64,000 nt of DNA from Actinomadura litoris (GCF_009733595.1 NZ_WOFH01000004.1:186001-250000); one strand, 5' to 3'; positions 1-8,518 are shown, counted from the stretch's first letter. A program made the numbers and translations. Notes: generated from the sequence alone by a model not told the origin.

Positions 1-441
1 GATCCCGGCATCGATGCGGCCGTCGGCGACCGCGGGGGAGATCTCCGGTGTCGCCATCGGGACGGCGCCGACCTCAAGTCCGCTGTTGCCGCGCATCAGC
101 CTGTCCACCAGGGCCGGTGCCGTCTCTGCCCCGGCGCTGAGGCTGTATCCGATGCGCAGCGTGCCCAGTTCACCGGCCGCCGCGCTCCGGGCGGTGTCCC
201 AGGCCCGGTCCAGCGCCGCCAGCGCGGGCGGTGCGGACTCCGCCAAAGCCGTACCGGCCGTGGTCAATGCGACGCTACGCGTGTTGCGGACCAGTAGGGC
301 CGTACCGAGTTCCGCCTCCAACCGGCGCATCCGGGCGCTGAGTGCGGGCTGTGCGATACCGATCCGTGCGGCCGCGCGGGTGAAGTTCAACTCCTGCGCC
401 AGGACAAGGAAGTACCGCAGGCTCACCGTGTCCGGCGCCAC
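1..441 (-). CDS. LysR-family transcriptional regulator (partial, C-terminus outside window)
   Basis: Reading leftward from a GTG at 441, with GGAGG just upstream, gives an N-terminal winged helix-turn-helix of LysR type: an opening SLRYFLVLAQELNFTRAA, then IAQPALSARMRRLEAELG around residues 25-45. The start of the effector-binding domain (LRIGYSLSAG) follows. The reading frame is open to base 1, so about 147 codons are present and roughly half the protein lies beyond the window. It is divergent from the DUF1330 gene at 630, which is the usual arrangement for a LysR protein and its target. The inducer is unknown. Confidence 0.85.
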   Translation of the reverse strand, partial: MAPDTVSLRYFLVLAQELNFTRAAARIGIAQPALSARMRRLEAELGTALLVRNTRSVALTTAGTALAESAPPALAALDRAWDTARSAAAGELGTLRIGYSLSAGAETAPALVDRLMRGNSGLEVGAVPMATPEISPAVADGRIDAGI

Positions 442-629
442 GTGACCTCCCTGCCGATTGATAACGATCCGTTCTTAGTCTATCGCGTATCGGTCTTTCC
501 CTCGACCGTCTATCAAGCTCTAACCTGCGCATATGACGATTCAACGGAGCGCAGCACCCATCGCAGGGACCGATCGGCCTGAGTGTCGATTCGAAGTCGG
601 ACATGGTCGGCCGAACGCAGGAGGTTTCC

Positions 630-935
630 ATGGCTAAGGGCTACTGGGTCAGTGTCTACCCCGCCATTTCCGACCCGGAGGAGCTGGCCGCCTACGACGA
701 ACTGGCCGGGGCGGCTGTCCAGGCTGGGGGCGGGCGCCTTCTGTCCCTCCTCCCGGCGAATGGCGGTCGAATCGTCGCCCACGAGGCCGGAACCACGCAT
801 CGCGTCGTCCTGATCGAGTTCGACAGCTTCGAACAGGCCGTCGCGGCATACGAGAGCGAGGCGTACCAGAAGGCGCTGGTGGCCCTCCCCGACGGCTTCG
901 AGCGCGACTTCCGCATCATCGAAGGCATCGACTGA
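630..935 (+). CDS. DUF1330 domain-containing protein
   Basis: A 101-residue protein beginning MAKGYWVSVYPAISDPEELAAY. The start is fixed by AGGAGG at 619-624, six bases before the ATG; an in-frame ATG at 603 lacks a ribosome site. The pattern (YWVS.Y.aisDpe.laaY..la ... EFdSfeqAvaaYeSeaYqkAl) is that of DUF1330, a small ferredoxin-like alpha/beta-barrel fold related to antibiotic-biosynthesis monooxygenase domains. The biochemical role of the family is not established. It is transcribed away from the LysR gene, which probably controls it. Confidence 0.85.
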   Translation: MAKGYWVSVYPAISDPEELAAYDELAGAAVQAGGGRLLSLLPANGGRIVAHEAGTTHRVVLIEFDSFEQAVAAYESEAYQKALVALPDGFERDFRIIEGID

Positions 936-1343
936 CCGGCGTGCCCAGCCATCGCTGAGCGTCCGTCACCAGAGGGAAACCGGGAGCGCCGAGCTCGACA
1001 CGGCCCTTCTCCGCCTGGTCGCGGTGCTCGGCGCCGCCCGCGTGCAGCTCCCACGGCCGCAACACCAGCGCGACGCTCATCGGCTGCCGCTGATGGTGGA
1101 CTCCGGGCCCGCTCCCGATCGTGTCTCCGGCTGCCAGGTACTCCCGTTTAGGGCTGGTAGCACGGGCTGGGCGGGGCTGGAGACTCCAGGGTTCGCGGGG
1201 GGACTGGAGGATCCTCAGCGAACCTGGGGCGACGTTGGTCCGTGGGGGGCGTATTCGGTCCTGGGTGCGGGGACGAGGGACGACGTGCGGTGCCGGACGA
1301 TCCGCTTGCGTTTGAGCGCGCTCGAACTCCTAGCGTCGTCGGC
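936..1343. other. Intergenic stretch with no convincing gene
   Basis: About 400 bases between the DUF1330 stop and the SDR start. A 54-codon minus-strand frame (1080 down to 916) is open but overlaps the DUF1330 3' end and has no family signature, so I do not call it. The right-hand half should hold the SDR promoter, but I could not pick clear -10 and -35 hexamers. Confidence 0.5.
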
Positions 1344-2219
1344 ATGACAGCTCAATCTGGAACTCAGCGGACATGGATCATCACCGGTGCGTCGGCGGGC
1401 TTCGGCCGCGCCATCGCCGAGTGCGCGGTCGGGCGGGGCGACAACGTGGTGCTGGCCGTGCGGCGGCCCCTGTCGGTGGCCGACCTCGCGGACGCCCACC
1501 GCGACCAGGTGCTGGTCGCCGAGCTCGACGTGCGTGACACCGGGCGCGCCGGGGACGTCGTGCGGTCTGCGGTCGACCGGTTCGGCCGGGTGGACGTGCT
1601 GGTGAACAACGCCGGTCGCGGCGTCGTCGGCGCTGCCGAGGAGGTCGGCGCAGAGGAGCTTCGCGCGTCTTTGGAACTGCACCTGCTGGGTCCTGCGGCG
1701 CTCGTGCGGGCCGTCCTGCCGTACTTTCGCGAGCAGGGGTCGGGCACGATCGTGCAGATGAGCAGCCAGGGCGGGCGCACCTCCTTCCCCGGCGTCGGCG
1801 CGTACTCGGCAGGCAAGTTCGCGCTCGAAGGCTGGTCGGAGGCGCTGGCCGGCGAGGTCGCGCCGTTCGGGGTCCGGGTGATGATCGTCGAGCCGAGCCG
1901 GTTCCGCACCTCGTTCAACGCGCCCGACGTGCTCGGGGTCGCCGACGCCAGCGCCGCGTACAACGGGCTGCTGGAAGCCGTCCGCAACGACATGGCGAGC
2001 GCCGACGGGATCCAGGAAGGCGATCCAGTGCGGGCCGCGGAGATCATCGTGGACCTGGTCGGCGGTGACGAGCTGCCGCTGCGCCTTCCGCTCGGGCGGG
2101 AGGCGGTCGAGCGCATCGGAAGGTCCTACCGGCGGAACCTGGAGGAGCTCGAACGCTGGGCTCCTACCGCGCGTGCCGCCGACTTCCCCGGAGCCTCCGC
2201 GTCCGCCCGGCCGATCTAG
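1344..2219 (+). CDS. SDR-family NAD(P)-dependent oxidoreductase
   Basis: A classical short-chain dehydrogenase of 291 residues. It has the dinucleotide-binding TGASAGFG (residues 14-21), NNAG (88-91), a catalytic serine in the QMSSQ strand (about 140) and the YSAGK active site (Y154, K158). A Rossmann fold and carbonyl/alcohol redox chemistry follow from the family; the substrate cannot be read. The ATG at 1344 was chosen because the family N-terminus begins right there; the upstream in-frame extension is low-complexity non-family sequence. The MerR gene starts nine bases after the stop, so the two form an operon in which MerR probably controls this enzyme. Confidence 0.9.
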   Translation: MTAQSGTQRTWIITGASAGFGRAIAECAVGRGDNVVLAVRRPLSVADLADAHRDQVLVAELDVRDTGRAGDVVRSAVDRFGRVDVLVNNAGRGVVGAAEEVGAEELRASLELHLLGPAALVRAVLPYFREQGSGTIVQMSSQGGRTSFPGVGAYSAGKFALEGWSEALAGEVAPFGVRVMIVEPSRFRTSFNAPDVLGVADASAAYNGLLEAVRNDMASADGIQEGDPVRAAEIIVDLVGGDELPLRLPLGREAVERIGRSYRRNLEELERWAPTARAADFPGASASARPI

Positions 2220-2228
2220 AGTGGTGTC

Positions 2229-2714
2229 ATGGCCACGGACGATCTGATGTCGAGGGCGCTCGCCGCCCTCGACGAGGTCGACGGCCCGATGTCGGTCGAG
2301 GTGATCCACCGCCTCGTCGACGTCGGCGCCGCCAACGAACCCATGACCATCACGGAGGTCGCCGACCTGCTCGACATGTCGCCGCACACGCTGCGCTACT
2401 ACGAGCGGATCGGGCTGGTCGAGGTGGCCCGCGACGCCAGCGGCCACCGCAGCTACGACGCGGCGGCGGTACGGAGACTGGTGTTCCTGACCCGCATGCG
2501 CCTGTCCGGGATGGCCATGCGCGACCTTCAGCACTACATGCGGCTGGCCGACGAGGGCGACGACACCGTCCCCGAGCGACTTGACCTCCTACTCGAACAT
2601 CGCGACACGATCCGCCGGCAGCTCAAGGAGCTGACCCTGTCGCTGGCGGCGACCGAATACAAGATCGCCACCTACGGCGGCCGAACCGGCCCGGCGTCCG
2701 GGGGAGAGGGCTGA
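2229..2714 (+). CDS. MerR-family transcriptional regulator
   Basis: A 161-residue protein. After an unusual 37-residue N-terminal extension comes a canonical MerR winged helix (MTITEVADLLDMSPHTLRYY, then ERIGLVEVARDASGHRSY). A dimerising helix (residues 110-145, LEHRDTIRRQLKELTLSLAA) and a short tail follow, with no cysteine cluster, so it is a small-molecule or stress sensor rather than a metal sensor. Nine bases separate it from the SDR stop, so it is co-transcribed with its likely target. The extension MATDDLMSRALAALDEVDGP is uncommon for MerR proteins; an internal start at the MTITE methionine is an alternative. Confidence 0.88.
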   Translation: MATDDLMSRALAALDEVDGPMSVEVIHRLVDVGAANEPMTITEVADLLDMSPHTLRYYERIGLVEVARDASGHRSYDAAAVRRLVFLTRMRLSGMAMRDLQHYMRLADEGDDTVPERLDLLLEHRDTIRRQLKELTLSLAATEYKIATYGGRTGPASGGEG

Positions 2715-2717
2715 CCC

Positions 2718-2764
2718 GTCGGCGCCGAACCGCGCCGCATGGGTCTGCGGCGTCCGGCGCCGAC
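2718..2764 (+). terminator. Two-tier hairpin after the MerR gene
   Basis: An outer stem GTCGGCGCCG (2718-2727) pairs with CGGCGCCGAC (2755-2764), and an inner stem GCCGCA (2734-2739) pairs with TGCGGC (2746-2751). It starts four bases after the MerR stop. There is no U-tract, as is common for actinomycete terminators. Confidence 0.55.
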
Positions 2765-2970
2765 CGGGGAGCGTTGAAACCGATCGCCTTCTCGGCCTTC
2801 CGCTCTGCCCGCGTGTTGCTCCGTCCTTGGCCATGGACGGTTCTCACGGCGACCGCACCGCATCTGCCGGCAACCCTGTAGGCAGGACTCGCGCACGGTC
2901 CGGTCCATCCGTCCCGGCGACTCGATCTTCAGACGCCCGCAGCTCTGAGTCAACTCGAATATGCACTTGT

Positions 2971-2982
2971 GTGTATATACAC
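2971..2982. promoter_or_regulatory. ArsR-type palindromic operator
   Basis: GTGTATATACAC is a perfect 12-bp palindrome in otherwise GC-rich DNA, 19 bases upstream of the chosen ArsR start. ArsR proteins bind such A/T-rich dyads over their own promoters, so this is the likely autoregulatory site. Confidence 0.65.
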
Positions 2983-3001
2983 GCTGATGTATGTTCGAGG
3001 G

Positions 3002-3352
3002 GTGGTCAACAGTGTGCAACAGCGGTTGACGGTGATCTCGGAGCCGAATCGGTTCCGGATCGTCGAGTTGCTCAAGGACGGCCCGCTGCCGGTGGGCGGA
3101 ATCGTCGACGCGCTGGGCCTGGGCCAGCCGCAGGTGTCCCGGCATCTGCGGCTGCTCGCCGAGGCGGGTGTGGTCGAGGTGACCAGACGGGCGCAGCAGC
3201 GGATCTACCGGCTGAACACCGGGTCGATGCGCGAGTTGGGCGACTGGGTGCAGGGATTCGCCGTCCTGTGGTCGGAACGGATGGACCGTCTCGGCTCCTT
3301 CCTCGAAGACGGCGACCGGGCACCCGACGAGACGGGCCAGGAAGGAGCTTGA
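3002..3352 (+). CDS. ArsR-family transcriptional regulator (ArsR/SRPBCC pair)
   Basis: A compact winged helix of about 116 residues: QQRLTVISEPNRFRIVELL, then the recognition segment LGQPQVSRHLRLLAEAGVVEV, then RAQQRIYRLN. There is no CxC metal site, so it belongs to the non-metal ArsR subgroup that is paired with SRPBCC/AHSA1 proteins. I take GTG at 3002; GTG at 3014 has better spacing to GAGGGG (2997-3002), and the ATG at 2969 would place the palindromic operator inside the gene. The SRPBCC gene begins two bases after the stop. It probably represses its own three-gene operon. Confidence 0.88.
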   Translation: MVNSVQQRLTVISEPNRFRIVELLKDGPLPVGGIVDALGLGQPQVSRHLRLLAEAGVVEVTRRAQQRIYRLNTGSMRELGDWVQGFAVLWSERMDRLGSFLEDGDRAPDETGQEGA

Positions 3353-3354
3353 GG

Positions 3355-3879
3355 ATGGCCGAGGGCATCGTGATCGACGAGGCGAGCAACACCGTGCGCA
3401 TCAGGCGCACCTACACCGCCGGCGTCGACCGTGTCTGGTGGGCCTGGACGGACGCCGAGGCGATCAGCCGCTGGTGGGGTCCGCAGGGCTGGGCCACGAC
3501 CGTCTATGAGATGGACGTGCGGCCGGGCGGACGCTGGCGGTTCCAGATCGCGCCGGAGGACCGATCGGCCGACCCGGTCCGCAGCATCGCCAGCTACCAG
3601 GTGGTCGACGCGCGTGCCGAGCTGCGCTACGACGCCGCTTTCGCCGACCAGGGGTGGCGGCCCGACGACACGGGCACCTTTCCGACCGCGGTGGCCTTCG
3701 CCTCGACCGGGACCGGCTGCGCCGTCGAGGTCGCGGCGAGCTTTCCCGACGGTCACGCGCTGCGGCGGGCCGTTGAGCTCCAGATGGCCGAGGGATACGC
3801 CGAGGCTCTCGGACGACTCGCCGACCTGCTGGACGACATCGACGGCGATCACGCCGACGCACGAACAACCAAGGAGTAA
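3355..3879 (+). CDS. SRPBCC (AHSA1-like) domain protein
   Basis: A 174-residue START/Bet v1-like helix-grip protein. The diagnostic pattern appears early: an IRRTYTAGVDRVWWAWTD strand/helix, then ISRWWGPQGW, then EMDVRPGGRWRF. The ATG follows GAAGGAG and lies two bases past the ArsR stop. ArsR-SRPBCC gene pairs are widespread in actinobacteria and proteobacteria; the SRPBCC partner binds a hydrophobic ligand or acts as a small hydrolase/cyclase, but no substrate can be assigned. It is the middle gene of an ArsR-SRPBCC-hydrolase operon. Confidence 0.85.
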   Translation: MAEGIVIDEASNTVRIRRTYTAGVDRVWWAWTDAEAISRWWGPQGWATTVYEMDVRPGGRWRFQIAPEDRSADPVRSIASYQVVDARAELRYDAAFADQGWRPDDTGTFPTAVAFASTGTGCAVEVAASFPDGHALRRAVELQMAEGYAEALGRLADLLDDIDGDHADARTTKE

Positions 3880-3885
3880 CTCGAT

Positions 3886-4695
3886 ATGTCCGGCCTTCCC
3901 ACCGTCGCCTCCGCCGACGGAACGACGATCGCCTATGAGAAGACCGGTTCGGGTCCCGCGATCATCGTGATCAGCAACGTCGCCGAGGACCACACCGGTG
4001 TCGCCGGCCTGGCCGCGGCGCTGTCCGAACATTTCACCGTGATCAGCTTCGACCGCCGCGGTCGCGGCGCCAGCGGCGACCCGCAGCCCTACGACCCGGC
4101 GCGCGAGATCGACGACATCGCCGCGCTGATCGATGTCGCCGGCGGCTCGGCGGCCCTGGCCAGCGGATCCGGTGCCTGCGGGCTCGCCCTCGACGCCGCC
4201 GACGCGCTGGGCGGCAAGGTGACCGGGCTCTATCTGTATGAGCCGCCGTTCATCGTCGATGAATCCCGGACTCCGGCGCCCGCCGACTACGTCGAACACC
4301 AGCAGGCGTTGGTCGCGGCGGGCCGGCGTGGCGAGGCCGTCGAGTACTTCATGACCGAGATGGTCGGTGTCCCGGCCGAGTTCATCCCGGCGATGAAGCA
4401 GGACCCGTCCTGGGACGCGATGGCCGAGTACGCCCACACCTATGCCTACGAGGGCCAGATCCTGCGCGGCCTCCAAGACGGCAGACCGCTGCCCGCCGAC
4501 CGCTGGTCGATCGACGCCCCGGTCGCGGTGGCCGTCGGCGGCAACGGCGAGGCGTTCATCCGCGAGGGCGCCCACGCATTGGCCAAGATCCTGCCGGACG
4601 TCACCGTGCTGACCCTGCCCGACCAGGACCATTCCGCGTTCTGGATGGCACCCGAACCGGTCGCCCGGCAAGTACGCACGTTTCTGCAAGGCTGA
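3886..4695 (+). CDS. Alpha/beta-fold hydrolase
   Basis: A 269-residue single-domain alpha/beta hydrolase starting six bases after the SRPBCC stop. The strand-turn FDRRGRGASGDP is typical. The nucleophile elbow is relaxed: S-G-S95-G-A in place of G-x-S-x-G, with Ser95 in the nucleophile position. The catalytic histidine lies in DQDHSAFW near the C-terminus. Co-transcription with ArsR and SRPBCC suggests a regulated detoxification or turnover enzyme; the substrate is unknown. Confidence 0.85.
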   Translation: MSGLPTVASADGTTIAYEKTGSGPAIIVISNVAEDHTGVAGLAAALSEHFTVISFDRRGRGASGDPQPYDPAREIDDIAALIDVAGGSAALASGSGACGLALDAADALGGKVTGLYLYEPPFIVDESRTPAPADYVEHQQALVAAGRRGEAVEYFMTEMVGVPAEFIPAMKQDPSWDAMAEYAHTYAYEGQILRGLQDGRPLPADRWSIDAPVAVAVGGNGEAFIREGAHALAKILPDVTVLTLPDQDHSAFWMAPEPVARQVRTFLQG

Positions 4696-4729
4696 CGACC
4701 ACTGCCCACACGTTCGTGCGAAGCCATCA

Positions 4730-4759
4730 GCCGGTGGACGGCTCCAGTTGTCCACCGGC
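4730..4759. terminator. Bidirectional terminator between convergent genes
   Basis: GCCGGTGGAC (4730-4739) and GTCCACCGGC (4750-4759) form a perfect 10-bp stem with a 10-base loop. It lies between the hydrolase stop (4695) and the stop of the opposing DUF6194 gene (4813), so it can serve both transcripts. Confidence 0.7.
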
Positions 4760-4812
4760 ACTGGCCACTACGGGGCCGAACCCTTCGGAGTAGAGGGAAG
4801 ACCGTGGATCCC

Positions 4813-5277
4813 TCATCCAGCACGTCGCTCATGGCGTGAGCGTGCGAGCTGGTACGCGGTACGCAGCAGTTCACGGGTCGGGGCTTCAGTGCGCCCGCCC
4901 GGGTTCACCACTGCCAGCCAGCCGGCGGTGCCGTAGACAGGGTGCGCGATCACGGTGTCGGTGGCGCTCGGGTCGGACCCGGCGGAGGCCGCCTCGCGTG
5001 GTGCGCGACCGGTCCACTGGACGAACGCCTCCTTCCCGGCGGCGATGTTCACGCGGAAGGTCTCCGGCCGGTCCAGACGCGATGCCTCGTCGTCGGGGTA
5101 GTTCTTGGTCACCACGGTCGCGAACGGTTGAGTCGTCACCGGGGTGGTCCCGTCAGGCGCGTAGTAGAAGAACGTGTCGCCCCAGCTGATCTCCGGCGTC
5201 CCGTCGCCGGGCGCGGGCCTGAGGGTCAGGACGCCGTCCAGCCCGTCCACGAAGCCGATGATCTCCTCGATGGTCAT
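4813..5277 (-). CDS. DUF6194 family protein
   Basis: A 154-residue protein from an ATG at 5277 (MTIEEIIGFVDGLDGVLTL). The conserved DUF6194 core is evident: PGDGTPEISWGDTFFYYAPDG, then ATVVTKNYPDD and RFNVNIAAGK-like FRVNIAAGKEAF. A longer in-frame extension to 5499 was rejected because it has no family similarity and would run into the divergent regulator. No function is established for the family. It is divergent from the TioE-type MerR gene. Confidence 0.82.
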   Translation of the reverse strand: MTIEEIIGFVDGLDGVLTLRPAPGDGTPEISWGDTFFYYAPDGTTPVTTQPFATVVTKNYPDDEASRLDRPETFRVNIAAGKEAFVQWTGRAPREAASAGSDPSATDTVIAHPVYGTAGWLAVVNPGGRTEAPTRELLRTAYQLARSRHERRAG

Positions 5278-5340
5278 GTTCTCTAGCGTTGCATTGAAGT
5301 GCATGTGGAGACTTTGACGCGGAGGCAAGGGGGTGCCGGT

Positions 5341-6066
5341 ATGCCAAGTCTCAAATCGGGCGGTATGCGGACCGCTGATGTCGCACGGCGCGCCGGGTAC
5401 TCCGTCCAGCAGGTTCGCAACCTTGAGCGCGACGGTGTGCTCCCACCCGCGACGCGGACGGCCACGGGCTACCGGATCTACGGAGAGGTGCACCTGCACT
5501 CAGCACTGGCCTACCGAGCCCTCGCGGCGGGGGCGGGACCGAGTGAGGCGAAGAAGATCGTCCGGGCCTTCCACGAGCGCCCCCTCTCACAGGCACTCGC
5601 CCTTCTCGACGCGGCGCACGCACGGCTCGATGTGGAACGCGTGGAACTGAGGCAGGCCGAGGAGGCCGCCGAGGCGATCTCCAGCGAACCGATCGAGGAC
5701 GTGCACGCGTCGGACTCGATGAGCGTCTCCGAACTCGCCGCCGCCCTCGGCGTGCGCCCTTCGACGTTGCGGCACTGGCACGCGGAGGAACTCGTCGTTC
5801 CGGACCGCGACCCCGTGCGCGGAACGCGGCGATACACACCGGCCCAGGTGCGGGACGCGCGGATCGTCCACCAGCTGCGCAAGGCCGGATACCGCATCCC
5901 GCCCCTTCGAGCGATCATGCCGGAGCTGCGGCGCACCCGCCGTTCGCGGGACGTCGCCACCGCGCTGGCCGCCAGGGACGCCGGCATCACCGCTCGGTCG
6001 AGGGCCCTCCTCGACGGCGCCACCGCACTCGGCGCCGTGCTCTCCGTTCACAGCCGAACGGCCTGA
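5341..6066 (+). CDS. TioE-family double-MerR transcriptional regulator
   Basis: A 241-residue protein with two MerR-type winged helices: residues about 10-75 (MRTADVARRAGYSVQQVRNL) and about 125-190 (MSVSELAAALGVRPSTLRHW), joined by a helical linker. This tandem layout is typical of the TioE family named after the thiocoraline cluster. The start follows AAGGGGG (5328-5334). The likely target is the divergent DUF6194 gene, whose start lies 64 bases away. I infer a single-chain, pseudo-dimeric DNA-binding mode; no ligand is evident. Confidence 0.82.
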   Translation: MPSLKSGGMRTADVARRAGYSVQQVRNLERDGVLPPATRTATGYRIYGEVHLHSALAYRALAAGAGPSEAKKIVRAFHERPLSQALALLDAAHARLDVERVELRQAEEAAEAISSEPIEDVHASDSMSVSELAAALGVRPSTLRHWHAEELVVPDRDPVRGTRRYTPAQVRDARIVHQLRKAGYRIPPLRAIMPELRRTRRSRDVATALAARDAGITARSRALLDGATALGAVLSVHSRTA

Positions 6067-6141
6067 TCTGGGATCGCGGGGGAGCGCCTCTCACCGGTCG
6101 ACTCAGAACCCCGTCCTCGCCGACGCCCGCACGCGTCGCGG

Positions 6142-7386
6142 TCAGTGCGGTTGGTCGCGGCGGCGGGTCAGGTAGGCGGTCTCGGCGGTGTTGCCCGCCA
6201 GGTCGATGGCCTTGTCGTACGCCGCCCGCGCCTGCCGGCTCCGGCCCAGCCGGCGCAGCAGGTCGGCGCGGGTGGCGTGGTAGGCGTGGTAGCCGGACAG
6301 CGTGTCCCCAAGACGGTCCACGGCCGCCAGCGCCACCTGCGGGCCGTCCAGTTCGGCGACCGCGACGGCCCGGTTGAGGGCGATGATCGGTGAGGAGTCG
6401 AGGCGGACGAGCTGGTCGTAGAGGGCGAGGACCTGCGTCCAGTCCGTGTCGCGGACGTCGCGGGCGGAGGTGTGCACGGCGTTGATCGCCGCCAGGATCT
6501 GGTAGCGGCCCGGAGCCGTCCCCGCCGCGGCGGCGGCTAGGCGCCCGCGTACCAGGCGGTGCCCCTCGGCGATCAGCGAGGCATCCCAGGCACCGCGGTC
6601 CTGCTCGGCCAGCGGGACCAGTTCCCCGTCGGCCGAGACCCGGGCGGTGCCGCGGGCCTCGGTGAGCAGCATCAGTGCCAGCAGTCCGGCCGCCTCGCCG
6701 TCGTCCGGCATGAGGGCGCGGATCAGCCGGGCGAGCCGGATCGCCTCGGCGGTCAGGCCGGGACGTAGCGGGTCGGTGCCGGGGCCGGTCGCCAGGTAGC
6801 CCTCGTTGAACACCAGGAACAGGACGGCGAGCACCCCGGACACGCGCGCCGGGAGGTCCTCCGCCGACGGCACCCGATACGGGACGCGGGCCGCCTTGAT
6901 CTTGGCCTTCGCGCGGGTGATCCGCTGTTCCATGGCGGTCTCCCGCACCAGGAAGGCGCGGGCGATCTCGGGCACGGTCAGACCGCCGACCATGCGCAGC
7001 GTCAACGCCACGCGGGCCTGCATGGCCAGCGCGGGATGGCAGCAGGTGAAGATCAGCCGGAGCCGGTCGTCGTCGATGGCGCCGACGGTCTCGGGCGGGC
7101 CGTCGTAGACCATCTGAGCCTCCCTGTGCTTGTCGTCGCGCTTGTTCTCGCGCCGGATCCGGTCGATGGCCTTGCGGGCGGCGGTGGTGGTCAGCCAGGC
7201 GCCGGGGTTGGGCGGGACGCCCTCGGCCGGCCATCGCCGGACGGCGGTCGCGAACGCCTCGGCGGCTGCCTCCTCGGCGATGTCGAGGTCACCGAAACGC
7301 CTGGTCAGACCGGCGACCACCCGGGCCCACTCCTCGTGGTGCGCCCGGGTGAGCGCCGCCTGGACGTCGATCGCCGGGTTCCTCAC
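6142..7386 (-). CDS. ECF42-type RNA polymerase sigma factor
   Basis: A 414-residue sigma factor. Region sigma-2 (AEEAAAEAFATAVRRWPAEG) and sigma-4 (MQARVALTLRMVGGLTVPEIA) are followed by a long C-terminal extension with the conserved GYHAYHATRADLLRRLGR motif. The extension and the adjacent DGPF/YCII gene define the ECF42 group, which has no classical anti-sigma factor. Its GTG start overlaps the TGA of the YCII gene (GTGA). It probably transcribes its own operon, but the inducing signal is unknown. It is the last gene of a DHFR-like/YCII/sigma operon. Confidence 0.88.
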   Translation of the reverse strand: MRNPAIDVQAALTRAHHEEWARVVAGLTRRFGDLDIAEEAAAEAFATAVRRWPAEGVPPNPGAWLTTTAARKAIDRIRRENKRDDKHREAQMVYDGPPETVGAIDDDRLRLIFTCCHPALAMQARVALTLRMVGGLTVPEIARAFLVRETAMEQRITRAKAKIKAARVPYRVPSAEDLPARVSGVLAVLFLVFNEGYLATGPGTDPLRPGLTAEAIRLARLIRALMPDDGEAAGLLALMLLTEARGTARVSADGELVPLAEQDRGAWDASLIAEGHRLVRGRLAAAAAGTAPGRYQILAAINAVHTSARDVRDTDWTQVLALYDQLVRLDSSPIIALNRAVAVAELDGPQVALAAVDRLGDTLSGYHAYHATRADLLRRLGRSRQARAAYDKAIDLAGNTAETAYLTRRRDQPH

Positions 7387-7706
7387 AGGAACGGCCGCAC
7401 CTCGACCTTCCGGTTGCAGGCCCTCGACCCGTCGGCGGCGAGCCTGAGCGCCACGTCCAGGTCGGGCGCCTCGATGATCCAGAAGCCGGCGAGGTACTCC
7501 TTGGACTCCAGGAACGGTCCGTCGGTGACGAGCGCCTCCCCGTCCCGGTTGTCGACGACGGTGGCCGTCTCGGGGGCGGCGAGGCCGCCGGCGAAGACCC
7601 AGTGGCCCCCGGTGTGGAGCCGGTCGTTGAACACGTCGATCGCGGCTTGCTCGGCCGGGGTGGCGAGCGTGGGCCGGTCGTGGACCACGGACATCAGGTA
7701 CCGCAT
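7383..7706 (-). CDS. YCII-related (DGPF) protein
   Basis: A 107-residue protein with a TDGPFLESKE segment, the DGPF signature (residues 62-65), inside a YCII-like ferredoxin fold. It begins MRYLMSVVHD after a very strong AGGAGGTGATC ribosome site. DGPF proteins are the characteristic partners of ECF42 sigma factors, and this gene overlaps the sigma gene by four bases. Whether it is an enzyme or a sensor for the sigma factor is not established. Confidence 0.9.
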   Translation of the reverse strand: MRYLMSVVHDRPTLATPAEQAAIDVFNDRLHTGGHWVFAGGLAAPETATVVDNRDGEALVTDGPFLESKEYLAGFWIIEAPDLDVALRLAADGSRACNRKVEVRPFL

Positions 7707-7741
7707 CTCAAGATCACCTCCTGTGGCGTCATGCCCCTTGT

Positions 7742-8377
7742 CTACCGGCTTGCCGCCTCGGCCGGCGGGTAGGTCGGGCGTCCGGCCGGCCGGTAGAGCT
7801 GGGTCGTCACGCCCCTGGAGTCGACGCGCGACTCGACCAGGTCGAGCGCGAGATCCGGGCCGGTCTCAGGGAACAGCCGCGTGCCCTGGCCGAGGATCAC
7901 CGGGACCACGATCAGGGTCATCTCGTCCACCAGGTCGTGCTCCAGCAGCGACCGGACCAGGGTGCCGCTGCCGTGCACCTGCACCTCGCCCCCCGGCCGG
8001 GCCTTCAACTCCCGGACGGCCGCCGCGACGTCCCCGGACAGGACGGTGGTCTCCGCCCACTCCGGGTCGGTGAGCGTGGTCGACGCCACGTACTTGGGGG
8101 CGGTGTTCAGCGCCCGCCAGACGGGCTCCCAACCGGGGACGTCCCGGGCCGTCCAGGAACCCCACGAACCGGCGAACAGCTCGTAGGTCCGGCGGCCGAA
8201 CAGGAACGCGTCCGCGCGCTGGTAGGTCCGGTTGATAAGGGCGTCGGTCTCCGCGTCACCCCTCCCCAGGGCCCAGCCGCCGCGCACGAACCCGTTCCTG
8301 CGGTCCTCCTCCGACGCGCCGCCGTTGCCCTGCACCACCCCGTCGACGGTGACCTGGGTCATGGTCGTCAGCTTCAT
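7742..8377 (-). CDS. Dihydrofolate reductase family protein (RibD C-terminal-like)
   Basis: A 211-residue protein with the RibD-C/DHFR fold: MTQVTVDGVVQGNGG, FLFGRRTYELFAGSW, and VHGSGTLVRSLLEHDLVDEM. The ATG at 8377 follows GAAGGA; the in-frame extension to 8578 crosses the TetR operator and is discarded. Members bind NADPH but are often not true folate reductases; many sit next to ECF42/DGPF genes. It is the first gene of the operon leading into the YCII and sigma genes, 35 bases ahead of YCII. Confidence 0.87.
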   Translation of the reverse strand: MKLTTMTQVTVDGVVQGNGGASEEDRRNGFVRGGWALGRGDAETDALINRTYQRADAFLFGRRTYELFAGSWGSWTARDVPGWEPVWRALNTAPKYVASTTLTDPEWAETTVLSGDVAAAVRELKARPGGEVQVHGSGTLVRSLLEHDLVDEMTLIVVPVILGQGTRLFPETGPDLALDLVESRVDSRGVTTQLYRPAGRPTYPPAEAASR

Positions 8378-8430
8378 GATCGCGGATCCTTCACCTCTGC
8401 GCCGCCCCCCGTGGGCGGCCTCACCCCTGC

Positions 8431-8457
8431 TACGAACACCACCACCCCGATCCGACA
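8431..8457 (-). promoter_or_regulatory. Possible ECF42 autoregulated promoter
   Basis: Reading leftward, TGTCGG (8457-8452) is followed after 17 bases by CGTA (8434-8431). This approximates the TGTCGA / CGWC pattern reported for ECF42 promoters. The position, 54 bases before the DHFR-like start, is right, but the -10 match is imperfect. Confidence 0.3.
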
Positions 8458-8518
8458 CCGCCTCCCGGATTTCTCTAAAGAAATTTCCAGGAAGCCTGTC
8501 GCCGACGATCCGCAATCC

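Noticed and set aside
916..1080. A 54-codon minus-strand frame after DUF1330
   Set aside because: No ribosome site or family similarity, and it overlaps the end of DUF1330.
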